Assembly (NCBI GenBank): GCA_028583415.1
Contig: CM053276.1
Location: 59,935,510-59,999,509 of the forward strand
Origin: Protea cynaroides
Taxonomy: Eukaryota; Streptophyta; Magnoliopsida; Proteales; Proteaceae
Direction: 5' to 3'
Length of the DNA stretch: 64,000 nt
Below the pieces are notes generated by a model. The model was not told the DNA's origin, ran no database searches, and saw only the letters and a list, made by a program, of their open reading frames with translations. The translations under genes and the position numbers were made by a program. Below are positions 22,623 through 33,724 of the stretch, in pieces (the stretch's first letter is position 1; each line of letters begins with the position of its first letter).

Positions 22623-23064
22623 GTATGCTCTCTACTATTTTCCATTTTTAAGCTTTCTAAACTAGGTTTTCGTCCATTTACATCGTTTTCTTCAAATTAA
22701 ATTTTTTTTAACCGTAAAAATTTAATTTTTATTGGGGGCTTTTGCTATTGGTCACCCAATGGACGAAAGCCCTAAAAAATATTTGAGTTTCATCGGTTGG
22801 TTATCGAAAAACTTAAATTTTTCCTATTTTTGACATAATTTTCGAGATTTCTCAAATTTATTGAAATTTCTTCAAATTCGATCATTCTAGATTAAATTTC
22901 CAACTGTATTAGCCTTGTAGGATGGTTTGAGACCTATGTAAGTCCTCCTGCCCAGTTGTTTGGGTGAAAAGTGAGGCTTTTGGCCAAATCATGCCATTAC
23001 AATGCCAAAATTTTAAGTTTTTCACCATTACTAATATCTTGTTTGTTCTTCTGTGTCTTGGCAG
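22623..23064 (+). other. 5'UTR intron of the divergent gene, chromovirus A
   Basis: Donor TCTTCAG|GTATGCTC and acceptor GTCTTGGCAG|ATAGT, 442 bp, ending 5 bases before the ATG at 23070. Chromovirus B has a 443-bp intron with matching ends. Conservation of position and length between diverged copies supports real splicing. Confidence 0.7.
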
Positions 23065-23069
23065 ATAGT

Positions 23070-24184
23070 ATGGCTCATACCAAGGTTCCTAGGGCCATGA
23101 CCCCGTTTGTTTCCGCTCCAACGAGGCCGAAGCTCGGTATGCTAGCTACTAGCGTAAGAAAGTAGAAGAGGGTTGCTGTGTGAACTTGGCTAGTCTAGCC
23201 TTGTTCAACATGGAGGGGGCATTTGGTGACATGGGCTGGCATCCTGTAATCACCTATGAGGCTTGTACTCATCCCGATTTGGAGAGGCTATTGCAATCTC
23301 CAGGTAGTGGAGGATCGCAATGACACAGAGAGGGGTAGGGAGCTCAGGATCACTAGCTACGTCAAAGGGATAGAGGTTTCATTTAACTGCCAGCAGTTGG
23401 CTGATCTTTTGGGCATATCAAATGATGACCCTTTGGTGTACTGTGCTCCCAAGGAACCCCAATTCCTTTCTTTGCAGATGCATGCTGAGATCGATAGTCA
23501 GCTCATTAGGGATGATCGCTGGGAGATGAAAGCGATCAACTTACGTCCAGAGCCTCGGGTGTACTACAAAATTATCCAGCACAACCTGATTCCCTCGAGT
23601 GGACACTATGATAGGATTTCACAGTTGACTCAGTATGTCCTCTACTGTGTTTGCACCAGGCAGCCCGTCTGCCTTCCTTATATTATCATCCGGACGATGA
23701 TCCGTGCTACGCTGCCTGGTCAGTTAGGCAACCTGCCCTACGAGCGTCTGATCACTACACTGCTCACCTGCCTATATGTTGATTTAGTAAATGAGAGGAT
23801 TCAGGAGAAGACCTTCTCATCGAATCTTGACTGGGAGGCCATCTGTAAGATGGGTATGCGGGATGCTCAGGTCAGTGATGATGAAAGGAATGCTCTGGTG
23901 CATCCTCGTACTCGAGTTGAGGTAGCAGACGCTGAGGCAACAGTAGCAGTAGTAGGAGCAGAGGTCCATGGGGGTGATGCTGAGGATGAGGATCGTATGT
24001 TCATGGATGTAGATGCCATACCTCCTCCATCACCTCAACATTCTACTGGAGTTGGTCCATCTCGGGCTCCTTCACACACTGCTGGTCCTTCACGCCCACC
24101 CTCTGATGATGTGATGGGGCTACTGTGTGAGACTAAAGAGGCCCAGCTCACGTCGGATCAGCGGATGGTCGAGCTGGCAGCTAG
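23070..24184 (+). pseudogene. Divergent 'putative plant transposon protein' gene, chromovirus A (truncated)
   Basis: Runs opposite to the element, between gag and the missing 5' LTR. It starts MAHTKVPRAM; frame slips near 23103 and 23285 and several stops disrupt the N-terminus. From 23285 it is open: ELRITSYVKGIEVSFN, QLADLLGISNDDPLVY, HNLIPSSGHYDRISQLTQY, CLPYIIIRTMIRATLPG, YERLITTLLTCLYVDL. This pattern fits the 'putative plant transposon protein' family (I believe PF20167), whose function is unknown. An acidic then Ser/Pro-rich tail (MDVDAIPPPSPQHS) precedes the break at 24184, where LTR1 replaces the coiled-coil end seen in B. It aligns clearly with the B gene, including the shared KIIQHNLIP and QEKTFSS. 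Confidence 0.82.
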
Positions 24185-24850
24185 TTGTAAGCACCCCATT
24201 TTTGCCAACTTCAGCATAAGTGAACCAATATGGCAGGTTTTCGGCCTTTAACACAAAGGTTTGTGATTCTCTAATGAACCCCACAGAAGGGTCATGGGCT
24301 ATTACCTACTTGGATGAATATGTCGTGAAATTATCTTCAAAATGAGACCGGAATCATCAAATTCTGACATCAAACAAGGAAGATATCTCAGTTTGAAAAT
24401 GCAAGGGCATTTACATAATTATCGTACGATGTATGCATTATCATTCAAACTTCAAGACATCATATCTTGGTCATCTGATATCAGAATCAGATGATTCAAA
24501 GGCCAATATTCTTTATTTTCAGTCCTCTTCAAAATGGACAAGAAAAATCTCGAGTAGAAGTCTCCGAAGGGTCCCATGCAAAATTACACATGGAAATGGT
24601 CATTTAATCTTCGAAAATTCATATTTTGGTCACCCCACATCCAAATCAGGTAATTTCAGTTTCATTATGTTCCATTTTTAGTACTCTACAAAATGGATGT
24701 AAAGGATTTCTGGTAGAAGTCTCCGAAGGATCTCATGCAGAATGATCAACCAAATCATCGATAATTGGCCTGCTTAAACTTCAGAAATTCATAAGTTGAC
24801 CATTTTATTTCCAAATGTGATGATTCAAATTCCAATATTCCTCATTTTTA

Positions 24851-25532
24851 GGCCCCGTTTGATAACACTCCACCTCCTTAGTTCTTAGCTCCGAAGCTAA
24901 TCCGGAGTAGAATGGCGATTGATAAACAAGGTTAAAGTTTTGACTCCCATGGAGTGAACGCTCCAAAAATGCCTATGGGAGCTAAAAAATTGGAGCTAAA
25001 AAAATTTACTTCTCCTGCTCCGGAGCTATTACCACTATCGACTGTCATCACCACCACTCACAAGCGCCACCATCCCCACCACTACCCACAGCTGCCACCA
25101 CCACCACCCTCCACCCACCACCACTACCACCACCCTTCACCCACCACCATCGCCTCTGCCCACCACCATCACCCCCACCACTTACCACCGATGCCGCCAC
25201 CACCACCCACCACCCACCACCTACTACCACCACCTACCACCACTATCACCACCCACCGCCACCGCCACCACCACCCACCACCACCACCGCCACCACCCAT
25301 CCCCACCGCCGCCACCACCACCCACCAGCACCACCACCACTACTAGCACCCTCCCAAATTGCCACCAACACCACCACCACTAAACAATATTTTAGAAGCA
25401 TTGTCTTTTGATTTTGGAGTAGTGTTATCAAACACCATTCTACTCCAAAAATCCTGACTCTGGAGAAGAAGTGAAAAATGACTCCGGACCAGAAGTAGCT
25501 CCATGGGAGCTGGAGTGTTATCAAACGGGGGC
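24851..25532. mobile_element. PIF/Harbinger-like MITE inserted in LTR1
   Basis: The 22-bp terminal inverted repeats (left GGCCCCGTTTGATAACACTC-CA, right its complement with one mismatch) are flanked by a TTA duplication (24848-24850 and 25533-25535). LTR2 (near 41592) and LTR3 (near 56730) show the empty site, TTTTTAGTGTTC or a near match. A second inverted pair lies inside (GGAGTAGAATGG near 24905 and its complement near 25437). It has no transposase. TTA duplication and GGCCC ends suggest PIF/Harbinger (Tourist-like), although the CACTCC ends could be another superfamily. Confidence 0.85.
25042..25380 (+). repeat. CCA/CCACCA-rich minisatellite inside the MITE
   Basis: About 330 bases of imperfect CCA and CCACCAC repeats with almost no G on this strand. 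Open frames rich in His and Pro (or Gly and Val on the other strand) arise from the repeat and are not genes. Confidence 0.9.
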
Positions 25533-25796
25533 TTAGTGTTCTACAAAGTGAACGTAGAAAATTTAGAATAAAGGCTATCGAAAAATTTCATGCGGAATGA
25601 CAGTGGAAATGGCCCATGAAATGATAAAGAGAGAAAACCCTGTCAATCCAGTCAACTCAGCTTAACCCAAGCCAGTCTTAGCCCAACCCTGTTAATTCAA
25701 GTCATTCTCGGTCCAATCCAGCTCAGTTTAAGTCAATATAGCCCAGTCAACTTAAGTCAGACTAGTCTAGACTAAACCGATTCGTCCATATGCATA

Positions 25797-25915
25797 GTGC
25801 CATATATATATATGTAATATATTATATACTATATATATTAATATGTATGTTATTATATATTATTATGTATATTTTATGATATATTATTGTATAAATGTAC
25901 ATTATATGTGTCAAG
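25797..25915. repeat. AT-only block in LTR1
   Basis: About 110 bases of TATAT, TAATATATTATATAC and TTATTATGTATATT with nested palindromes. It is repeated at 41862-41970 (LTR2) and 56995-57095 (LTR3), always just before the purine tract. It may include the promoter TATA, but I cannot place a start. Confidence 0.7.
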
Positions 25916-27095
25916 AGAGACTAACCAAGATTAGAAAAGAAAGAGAGGATTCTAAAGAAAAGAAAAAAAGATATAGAAAGCAACTCGGGAAATAAATTTT
26001 GGAAAGAAATAGAATAGGAAAGAATTAGAAAATTGGGATAGGAAAAGAGATTGAGAGGTAATCTGAAAAGAAAAAAAAAGAAAAAAAATAATTAAAAAGG
26101 AAGGGAATCCAAAAAGAGAATGAAAAAGAGAGAGTGGGGGAAGAAATTGAGGAGGAGAAGAGAGAGGATTATGGAGAGGTGTCGAAAAAGAGAGTGGGGG
26201 AAGAAATCAAGACCGACCAAGATTAGGAAAGAAAGAGAGGATTCTCATGAAAAGAAAAAAAAGATATAGATGCAAGTCGGGAAATTTTTTTTGGAAGAAA
26301 ATAGAATAGGAAAGAATTGGAAAATTGGGATAGGGAAGAGAGATTGAGAATAAGAAAAAGAAAGGAAGGATGAGAGATTGAGAGGCAATCCGAAAAGAAA
26401 AAAAAGAAGAAAATTAATTAAAAAGGAAGGGAATCCAAAAAGATAATGAAAAAGAGAGAGTGGGGGAAGAAATTGAGGAGGAGAAGAGAGAGGATTATGG
26501 AGAGGTGTCGAAAAAGAGAGTGGGGGAAGAAATCAAGATCGGCCAAGATTAGGAAAGAAAGAGAGGATTCTAATGAAAAGAAAAAAAAAATATAGAAAGC
26601 AACTCGGGAAATAAATTTTGGAAGGAAATAGAATAGGAAAAGAATTGGAAAATTGGGATAGGAAAGAGAGATTGAGAATAAGAAAAAGAAAGGAAGGATG
26701 AGAGATTGAGAGGCAATCCGAAAAGAAAGAAAAGAAGAAAAAAGTTAAAAAAAGAAGGGAGGAGTCGGTAGAGAAGGAGAGACGGTTATGAAAAAAAAAT
26801 ATAATAAAAAAAGGTGGAATGAAATCGGAGAGGGGAGGAAGACAAGGGGGAGAGATAAAAAGATAATAAAAAGAGAGAGTAGAAGGGAGAAAAATAAAGA
26901 AAGAAAAAAAATTCAGAAAAGGAGGAGAAGGAAAGAGGGATCGTGGAGATTGGAGAGAAAAAAAAAGAGAAACAAGAGAAGGAGGAGATCGAGAAGAGGA
27001 AAGAAGCTGAAAGAGAAAAATAAAATAAAATAAAGATCGAGAAGAAGCTGAAGAAGAGGGAGAAGAAGAAGAAGGCAGAAGAAGTGGGAAAAGAA
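25914..27095 (+). repeat. Purine-rich triplicated block in LTR1
   Basis: About 1.2 kb in which nearly all bases on this strand are A or G. It consists of three imperfect direct repeats starting at ACCAAGATTAG (25923, 26216, 26541), periods about 293 and 325 bp. The last copy has an extra GA-rich tail. Matching blocks occur in LTR2 and LTR3. Open frames on the opposite strand (Ser/Phe/Leu-rich) are composition artefacts. Confidence 0.9.
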
Positions 27096-29471
27096 CCAAC
27101 CTACGTATTCCAAGTATGCCGTCTTCCCCATTCTTATTTTCTTTCGTTTTCTTTATATGTTGCAACCATTTCCACCAACCATGGTTGAAATCTGATCTGC
27201 CACCCTCTAATGAGCATCCCTTATCTATCAATGATTGAACCCATGATTGTGATAGGTTTAAATCTGAATTTTATCATAATGAATCAAGTTGTTTGGATAC
27301 ATAATGAATTGGAGTCATTGATGTCAAATTGTTTTGATCTTAAATTTGAATATGGCCAATGATCATGAATCTTTATGTGATGAAAATGAAACATTGATCA
27401 TGGATCTTTATGTGATGAAAATTAAACTTTGATCATGGAATTTTATGAGATGATTTGGAATTTTAAGTGATTGATCCAACCATGCTGGAATTTAATATGT
27501 TTGATCGTACCATGTTTGGATGTGATGAAAATTGATCCCCATCGGATTCTTGAATTTATAAGATTGATCCCATCACATGCTGGGAATCATTTACGGAATT
27601 GATCCGATCATGTTGGAATTTTATGTGAATGAAATATGGCCATTGATCTTAGAATTTCAATGAATTGAATATGGACCATTGATTTAGAATTTTAATGAGT
27701 TGAATATGGACTATTGATATGAAATTCTCATGTGATTAAATTATGGCCTTTGATCTTGAGCCATTGATTGATAAATCTGATCCCCTTTGATGATAATATT
27801 TTATTTGGATCATATGATGATCAAATATGGATCATTGGATGTTGGTTCTAATTTTGAACCATTGGATGACATAAAGATGTGATTTTAAGCAATCTAAACC
27901 ATTAGATCTTGATCATGATTGTTTTAAGGAAATATGAACCATTAGATCTGGATCATGAGTGTCTTAAAGCAATCTAAACGGTTAGATTACCATCAATAGT
28001 GATTTATACCGTTGAATTTTTCATCATGAGTGTTTGGATGCTCATTGCTCATTGCCATTTTTTAGATGCTCATTGCCATGTTTAAATGCTCACTACTATA
28101 TTTGGTCTTGCCATACTTAGAAGATAGCATACTAGATCATGCCATATAGGCTCTTGCCTTATTTACAATGCATGCCATATTTGAGAGATTTTTAACAATC
28201 TTACTATATGTGAATTTTTTGCCATAAATGTGTTATATGCCATATTTAGATGAATAATTTATTTTTGGCAATAACTTACTTTCTACTGTACCCTAGTCGA
28301 ACTGCCTTATTTGTACACATAACAAACATATTAGGTGTGGGGACGTGCATTTAGGCACCCACATTCTTGGGAAGACCATAATGGGAATAATAAAAGTCTT
28401 AACAAAGAAAGAGAATGCTTTCCCAAACCTTCCAAAATTAGAATTGAAGATAAAAAGGGTAGCTCAGAACGATTTTGCCCTTCGATAAACCCTAAACCTA
28501 AAACAGGTTCTAAACCCAAAACCTAGAACAGGTTCTCACATTCTAACCTAGAACAGGTTATTCCATCATTCCCGTACATGGATTCTGATTCCTAGGGTAA
28601 ACCCTAGGATACGTAGGCCATTTGGGAGAAATCCAAATTCGGATCCACACCTTAGTCCACTTGGACCATTCATAGATCCACTAGGATACCCAACCATTTC
28701 AACCCAATTCTCGAACTACGTGGATTCTGATTCCTAGGGCAAACCCTAGGATACGTAGGCCATTTGGGAGAAACCCAAATTTGGATCCAAACATTAGTCC
28801 ACTCGGACTATCCATAGATACAATAGGATATCCGTCCTCATTTTAACCCAAATAGGGTTATCTACATTCCAACCCAGATAGGGGTATCCACATTTTAACC
28901 CAGATAGGGTTAATCTATATTTCAACCCATAAAGGGTTATCTATATTTTGACCCAGAAAGGGTTATCCATTCTTATATCCACTAGGACTATCTATCAGTC
29001 CACATGGACTATCCAGATCTAACCCTTAGGGTTTCTTAGCCTTTCAAGCATAAACTTCAACTTGAACAAAGAACTTAATCAAGCACAAGCATAAATTACA
29101 ATCATAATCTTTAATCACACCTGAACTACGATGGTGAACCTGATTTATGATATAATTCCGAAATACGTAGGCAATCTGATGGATACAGATTCGGTTCAAT
29201 GATATCAAACCACTTGGTTTGGTTCGGTTTAACAAATAGAGTCTAGCATAGGAAAGGTATAGGAGACCGATTTCGATAGGGCGGTTTGGGTGCCTAACCC
29301 TTTCCCATAACCATAACCTGACGCTTACCCAATCTCTGATGGACCAGAAAATCCAATCTAAGGGTCATGAGTCAATCGAAGTCTTATCTAGGGTGAGATT
29401 TCACATTTCTAAGGTCCTAGACCTTAATCTAGGTGGAAACTTCCAAAAGATTTCCATCTTTGTCCTCACAG

Positions 29472-29489
29472 TGGCGACTCCGCTGGGGA
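29472..29489 (+). other. Primer binding site (tRNA-Arg type), array copy 1
   Basis: TGGCGACTCCGCTGGGGA, one base after the LTR end, is complementary over 18 bases to the 3' end of plant tRNA-Arg(ACG) as I remember it. Ogre elements use a tRNA-Arg primer. Copy 2 differs by one base. Confidence 0.75.
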
Positions 29490-30672
29490 TATAAACATCA
29501 AACTCCTAAATAAAAACTTTCCTTGTGTGAATTGGATGCTAGATTTTAGAATACTATATTTATGCTTGTATAATATTGCTTTGGGGGGAATGGGTTCAGT
29601 CCCACATTCGTGCGAGTAGCCGAACCAGGTCCCATGTAAATGGGGCAGCCCGTTAGGCGAAGCACACAGCCTTGGCCTGTACTTTGTGAGACCACGACCG
29701 GTGAGCAGCCTCTAACGAGCATTTCTTGGGTCCGCCTGGGAATGCGTTATGCTACTCCACGTCGCTTGGATCCTTGCAACATAGTATATAAAGGGAATGG
29801 GGGCCCATTATTCATCGTGCATTCGGTGATAGGTTACCCCGTCCTCGTCAAGGTGACCTTTTTTGTCCTAACCCAGATTGTAGACCAATGTTTGTTATTT
29901 TTGGTTCATCCCTGAACCGACCCAGTAAAGTCTGCTTAACCATGACATCCATGTTCGAGACGTCGAAGTTCTGCCCGTTTTTGTCCTCGATTGGTCAACA
30001 TGTTAGAATCTACACGATGAGCATCTTGAACTCTCACTCATTGGGAGTATGAGGTATGTATACACCTGTTCTACATCATAGTAGACGGTCACTATACACC
30101 CCTCCATTAAGTAAGCTCAATGTGTCAAATCTCTCATTGTTAACTCATCGGTTTCGAAAAACGAACAGAAAATCCCTGTCAAGACATAGATACCATGGTC
30201 AAGAAGAAATTTACTAGTTTGTTCATCCATGAACCGCTTTTGCTAACCATCCCTAATAAGGACGACGGATTAATATATCCATTTCAATTTCATCGAATTC
30301 GGTAATCCAATTGGCCAGACCGTGGTACCACTAATTATCCATTTTGGAATCACGAGGTACAAAGACTGAACACATGGCTTAATCAAATTCAATTAAATTA
30401 ACTTGGATAATGTTTACCCGATTACCCTTATGAAGGAGCTAACTCTTGTTTGGTTGAGTCATCCAGGATTGTGTATGTAACTTCTTTCCACTCCCGTTAT
30501 CTTAGAGTCCTAATATTTATCACTTTTGGGTTCTTTTTCGGTACCAGCCAAGGAGTCAGCCCAAACCACAACCATTTCTACCTCTTGGATAAGAGATCCC
30601 ATTACTGGGAGGTTGTCTAGGGTATACACACTAAAGCCAGTTAGTCCCATCTCAACCACATCAACTGAATCA
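29490..30672 (+). other. Leader between PBS and gag, array copy 1
   Basis: About 1.2 kb. A 91-codon open frame at 29640-29915 (MGQPVRRSTQPWPVL ...) is kept at the same length in copy 2 (45685-45960), but it has no recognised domain. Otherwise I see nothing coding. In Ogre elements this is where an upstream ORF1 can sit; the frame here is far shorter than that. Confidence 0.5.
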
Positions 30673-32160
30673 ATGGCTGAAGGATCAAACCAAGTCCCAA
30701 GCACTATGGATGCTAGGATGGAAAAGATGGAGGATACCATGGGAACGATAGCTGCCTCAATAAGGATATACAATTACAATTGCAGGCTCAAGGGTCGACC
30801 TCTGAAAGGGTAAATATGGCACCCCCACAAGGACTGGGTACCCCTAGCCCAGCTGTTTGAAAATTTTTCGTAAACCCTGCATTCGAAGATATGGAAGGTG
30901 CCATATCCCAGAAACAATCCATCGTTCAGGCTACCCCAGTGACCAAAAATCGAAGGAAGAAGATGGCCCATACAGTGATAGACTGAGTCAAGTGGAAAAA
31001 AATACTAAGGGGCATGAAAGGAGTAGAAAGTCAAATCATTGATGCCGAAGGGTTATGCTTCCTTCCAGAAACTAAGCTGCCTCCCAAGTTTAAATGGATC
31101 ACCGAGAAATTTGATGGAACTAGAGATCCCAGGACCCATATAAGGTCATTCAAGGGCCTATTGAAGCAAGGCGAAGGATTTACCGATTAGCAGTTAGGAC
31201 AAGCATTCCAATTCTCACTCACAGGCGGGGCTCATCGATGGTTGATGAATCTGAACCCATCACAGATACATTCATGGTCAGCTATCACCAAAGCATTTAT
31301 CAGTTTCTATTCCTACAACACAGAGATAGAGACTCACCTGTAGGCAACTGGAAACCATGGTCCAAGTACAAGGAGAGACATTCACGGCCTATTTAACTCG
31401 GTTCAGAAGTGTTGCAACAAACCTTTGGGATCGACCCTTTGAAAGAGATCAAGTGCAGATAATGATGAGAGATTTAAGTGGGTCATATAAAACATACATC
31501 TTCGGCTAGGCCATCCTATCATTCGAAGGGCTCGTGGTTGCGGGACAACAAGTGGGGGACGCCATAACCCGAGGAGATATATTATCGGGAAAGTCAGAAA
31601 GGTCAGAAGGGGCGTCGAATAGAAGGGCGTACCCAACATGAAACCCAGGAAATCAATCTGTAAAGCAAACAGCTAATACCAATTCTGAACCATTGATCTT
31701 GGGAAGTTCAAGTTACACCCCACCACAGCAAGCAAGGCCAAGGAGGCAGTTTACCGATTTGGGGATGACCCGATCCAAGGCACTGGACAAATTAATACAA
31801 GCCAAGAAGTTGACAGTGCTCGTCCCTCGTGCACCTCCATGTCCTCTTTCATCAAATTTTCGTATGGATCTTTTCTATAAGTACCACAATCAACATGGGC
31901 ATGACACGGACAATTGCTACACATTAAGGCATGCCATACAGGATCTATTGGATTCCGATAAATTTAAGGTCCAGCCTCGACAAGTGTCAGTGGCGAATAA
32001 TCCCCACCCTCACCACAGCATCAATTTCATAGATTAGGGAGATAAGCCCTTAGACCTTATGCCAGTCATGGAAGGAGTAAGCAATATGGTTGTCACATCT
32101 GGTGACGAAGTAAACATGTTGGGTAGCCATCAACAAGAAGAATAAGAATATGATTTCTAT
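30673..32160 (+). pseudogene. gag: gag, array copy 1
   Basis: Starts MAEGSNQVPSTMDAR at 30673; a frame slip near 30765 and several later stops break it. Recognisable: PKFKWITEKFDGTRDPRTH, then FSLTGGAHRWLMNLNPSQ, and VQGETFTAYLTRFRSVATNLW (near 31370). At 31693-32037 is the nucleic-acid-binding part YKYHNQHGHDTDNCYTLRH, the compact CCHC-like module of Tat Gag. An acidic region follows (EEEDEEPFI near 32205). It lines up with copy 2 gag. Confidence 0.83.
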
Positions 32161-33720
32161 TTCCCGGAAGATTCAACACACCTTATAACACAAGCACAAG
32201 AAGAAGAAGATGAAGAACCATTCATCATCTACCTCTCAGATGAGGAGATAGAAGTAGATCAAGTTGACAATCGTTTCCTTGAGATGGAGATCATATTCCC
32301 AGAGGACAAGCAAGAAGTAGTAGAAACTAGAATAGGGAAGAACTACAAACCATCCCACCTGATGGTAAATGATCCGGCCCAAGCCGTAAGAGAGAAAGGT
32401 AAAGGACCTGCCAACCAACCAGAACCTCCAAACCCGGTTTTGAAACAACTATAAAAGACCCAAGCCAATTTATCCATTTGGGAGCTTCTGATGGCTTCCA
32501 AGGGCCATAGGGATGCGGTACTAAAATCCCTAGCAAGCATTCAGGTCCCAGTTTCAATGGAGGGAGAAGAACTAGCCATGCTAGTAGGGGGTAGATATGC
32601 CATTAATGCAATTGTTTTTGGAGATGCAGATCTTCCTCAAGGAAGTAAGGATCACTTACAAGCTCTGCATATTACCATCGGAAGCCGGGGCAAGAGCATT
32701 TTTCAAGTTTTGGTTGATAATGGGTCAACCTTAAATGTATTCCCTTTCCGTACCTTCAAGCATTTAGGCTTCAGCGAGTCAGAGTTGAAACATTCGGATA
32801 TGACCATTAAGGCGTATGACAATACCAAAAGGGCTATATTGGGTGTCTTCACAGTACCAATTCAAGTAGGACAGGCTGAGTTTGAAACAGAGTTCCAAGT
32901 CATTGATATTTCTGTCTCATTCAGCATCTTTCTGGGTAGGCCTTGGATTTATCAGGCCAATGCGGTGGCATCTACTTTATACCAGAAGATTAAATTCGTC
33001 CACAAGGGTACAACTGTGACAATACACGCAGACTCTGCAGCTGTGAATACATTGGCCACTGGACAGAATGATGAAAAGTCACAAGGGGATACAAGGTAGG
33101 ATTTCTCTCTCGGAGGGTTCCAGGTTGACAACATCTTAGCCACAACTGAGCTAGATCTTACAGGTACGCATCTTCCCTTTCCATTTCGTCAATTACTTAA
33201 CATGCTCTACTTTCCAAGTATGGGCCTTGGTTCCCACCAACATGGTGATGTCACTTTCTTATCTCTATTGGTCAATGAGTATAGATTTGGATTGGGGTAT
33301 ACCCCCACCAAAGGGGATCTGAAAGTAATAAAGCAAAAGCAGAGGAGAGCTGACGAAGGATTTTGGATGCTCGCGAGGATAAAATACAAGTATAGTAGTT
33401 AGTATGATAGCAGCAGAATAAGATCATCAGACAGAGCTAGTGGAGGACTGGCGACCTCAAAGGATGGATGAAGCAGTCTATCAAGCAATATCTGAGGGGT
33501 TGTACAATGTGCAGGATAACCAGTTTTCAAAGACCCTCAATGGGTATTTTGTCAAAGAAGGAGAGGACAACATCTATTGCAGATTTTCAGAACCTTGGTT
33601 CAGTACTCACCTTCAAAAGCAAGTACCCGGGTTCGAAATATTCCATGATCGTACCCTTGATTGGGAAGAGCTCGAGCAAGTCTAGATCCAAGAGTAGAAT
33701 AAGGAGCAAAAATTCAAGAC
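32161..33720 (+). pseudogene. pol: Protease and linker, array copy 1
   Basis: Open from 32491 to 33099. The aspartic-protease active site is FQVLVDNGSTLNVFPF (about 32705-32750) and the second loop is FSIFLGRPWIYQANAV (about 32920-32960). It continues to GFQVDNILATTELDL and GLGSHQHGDVTFLS before the frame changes near 33430. It has one base fewer than copy 2 at that point. Protease lies in frame 1 and RT in frame 2. Confidence 0.8.
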
Positions 33721-33724
33721 AGAA

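Larger units (their letters stand above)
14944..24184 (-). mobile_element. Chromovirus A (Tekay/Del-like), minus strand, 5' end cut by the Ogre-like array
   Basis: Read on the minus strand from high to low coordinates: a divergent gene (on +, 23070-24184), gag start (22104), protease, RT, RNase H, integrase with chromodomain, then the 3' LTR (17281-14944). The 5' LTR, PBS and the last part of the divergent gene are missing because LTR1 of the array begins at 24185 inside that gene. It carries many stops, mostly explained by C-to-T or G-to-A changes. A has been inserted into the leader of chromovirus C. Confidence 0.87.
24185..29470 (+). repeat. LTR1 of the Ogre-like array (contains a MITE)
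   Basis: 5286 bp, start TGTAAGCACCCCATTTTTG, end TTTGTCCTCACA. Removing the 682-bp MITE and its TTA duplication leaves about 4601 bp, against 4582 bp for LTR2. Layout: unique 5' part, an AT-rich block (25797-25915), a purine-rich triplicated block (25914-27095), a diverse ATTGATC-rich part, telomere-like CCCTAAACC words near 28490, ATACGTAGGC modules, and a short AACCC...GGGTTATC tandem region (28840-28980). Confidence 0.85.

Noticed and set aside
23061..24251. Host gene captured next to the array
   Set aside because: Its partner in chromovirus B lies at the same place within the element, so it belongs to the element and not to the host neighbourhood.
24954..25346. His/Pro-rich open frame and its Gly/Val-rich complement
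   Set aside because: Produced by the CCA minisatellite inside the MITE.
26533..27231. Long minus-strand open frame rich in Ser, Phe, Leu and Pro (also at 42575-43141)
   Set aside because: It is the complement of the purine-rich repeat block; low complexity and frame-independent, so not a gene.
28480..28530. Telomere-like words (AACCCTAAACC)
   Set aside because: Only one or two imperfect units inside an LTR, repeated at the same place in LTR2; not a telomeric tract.
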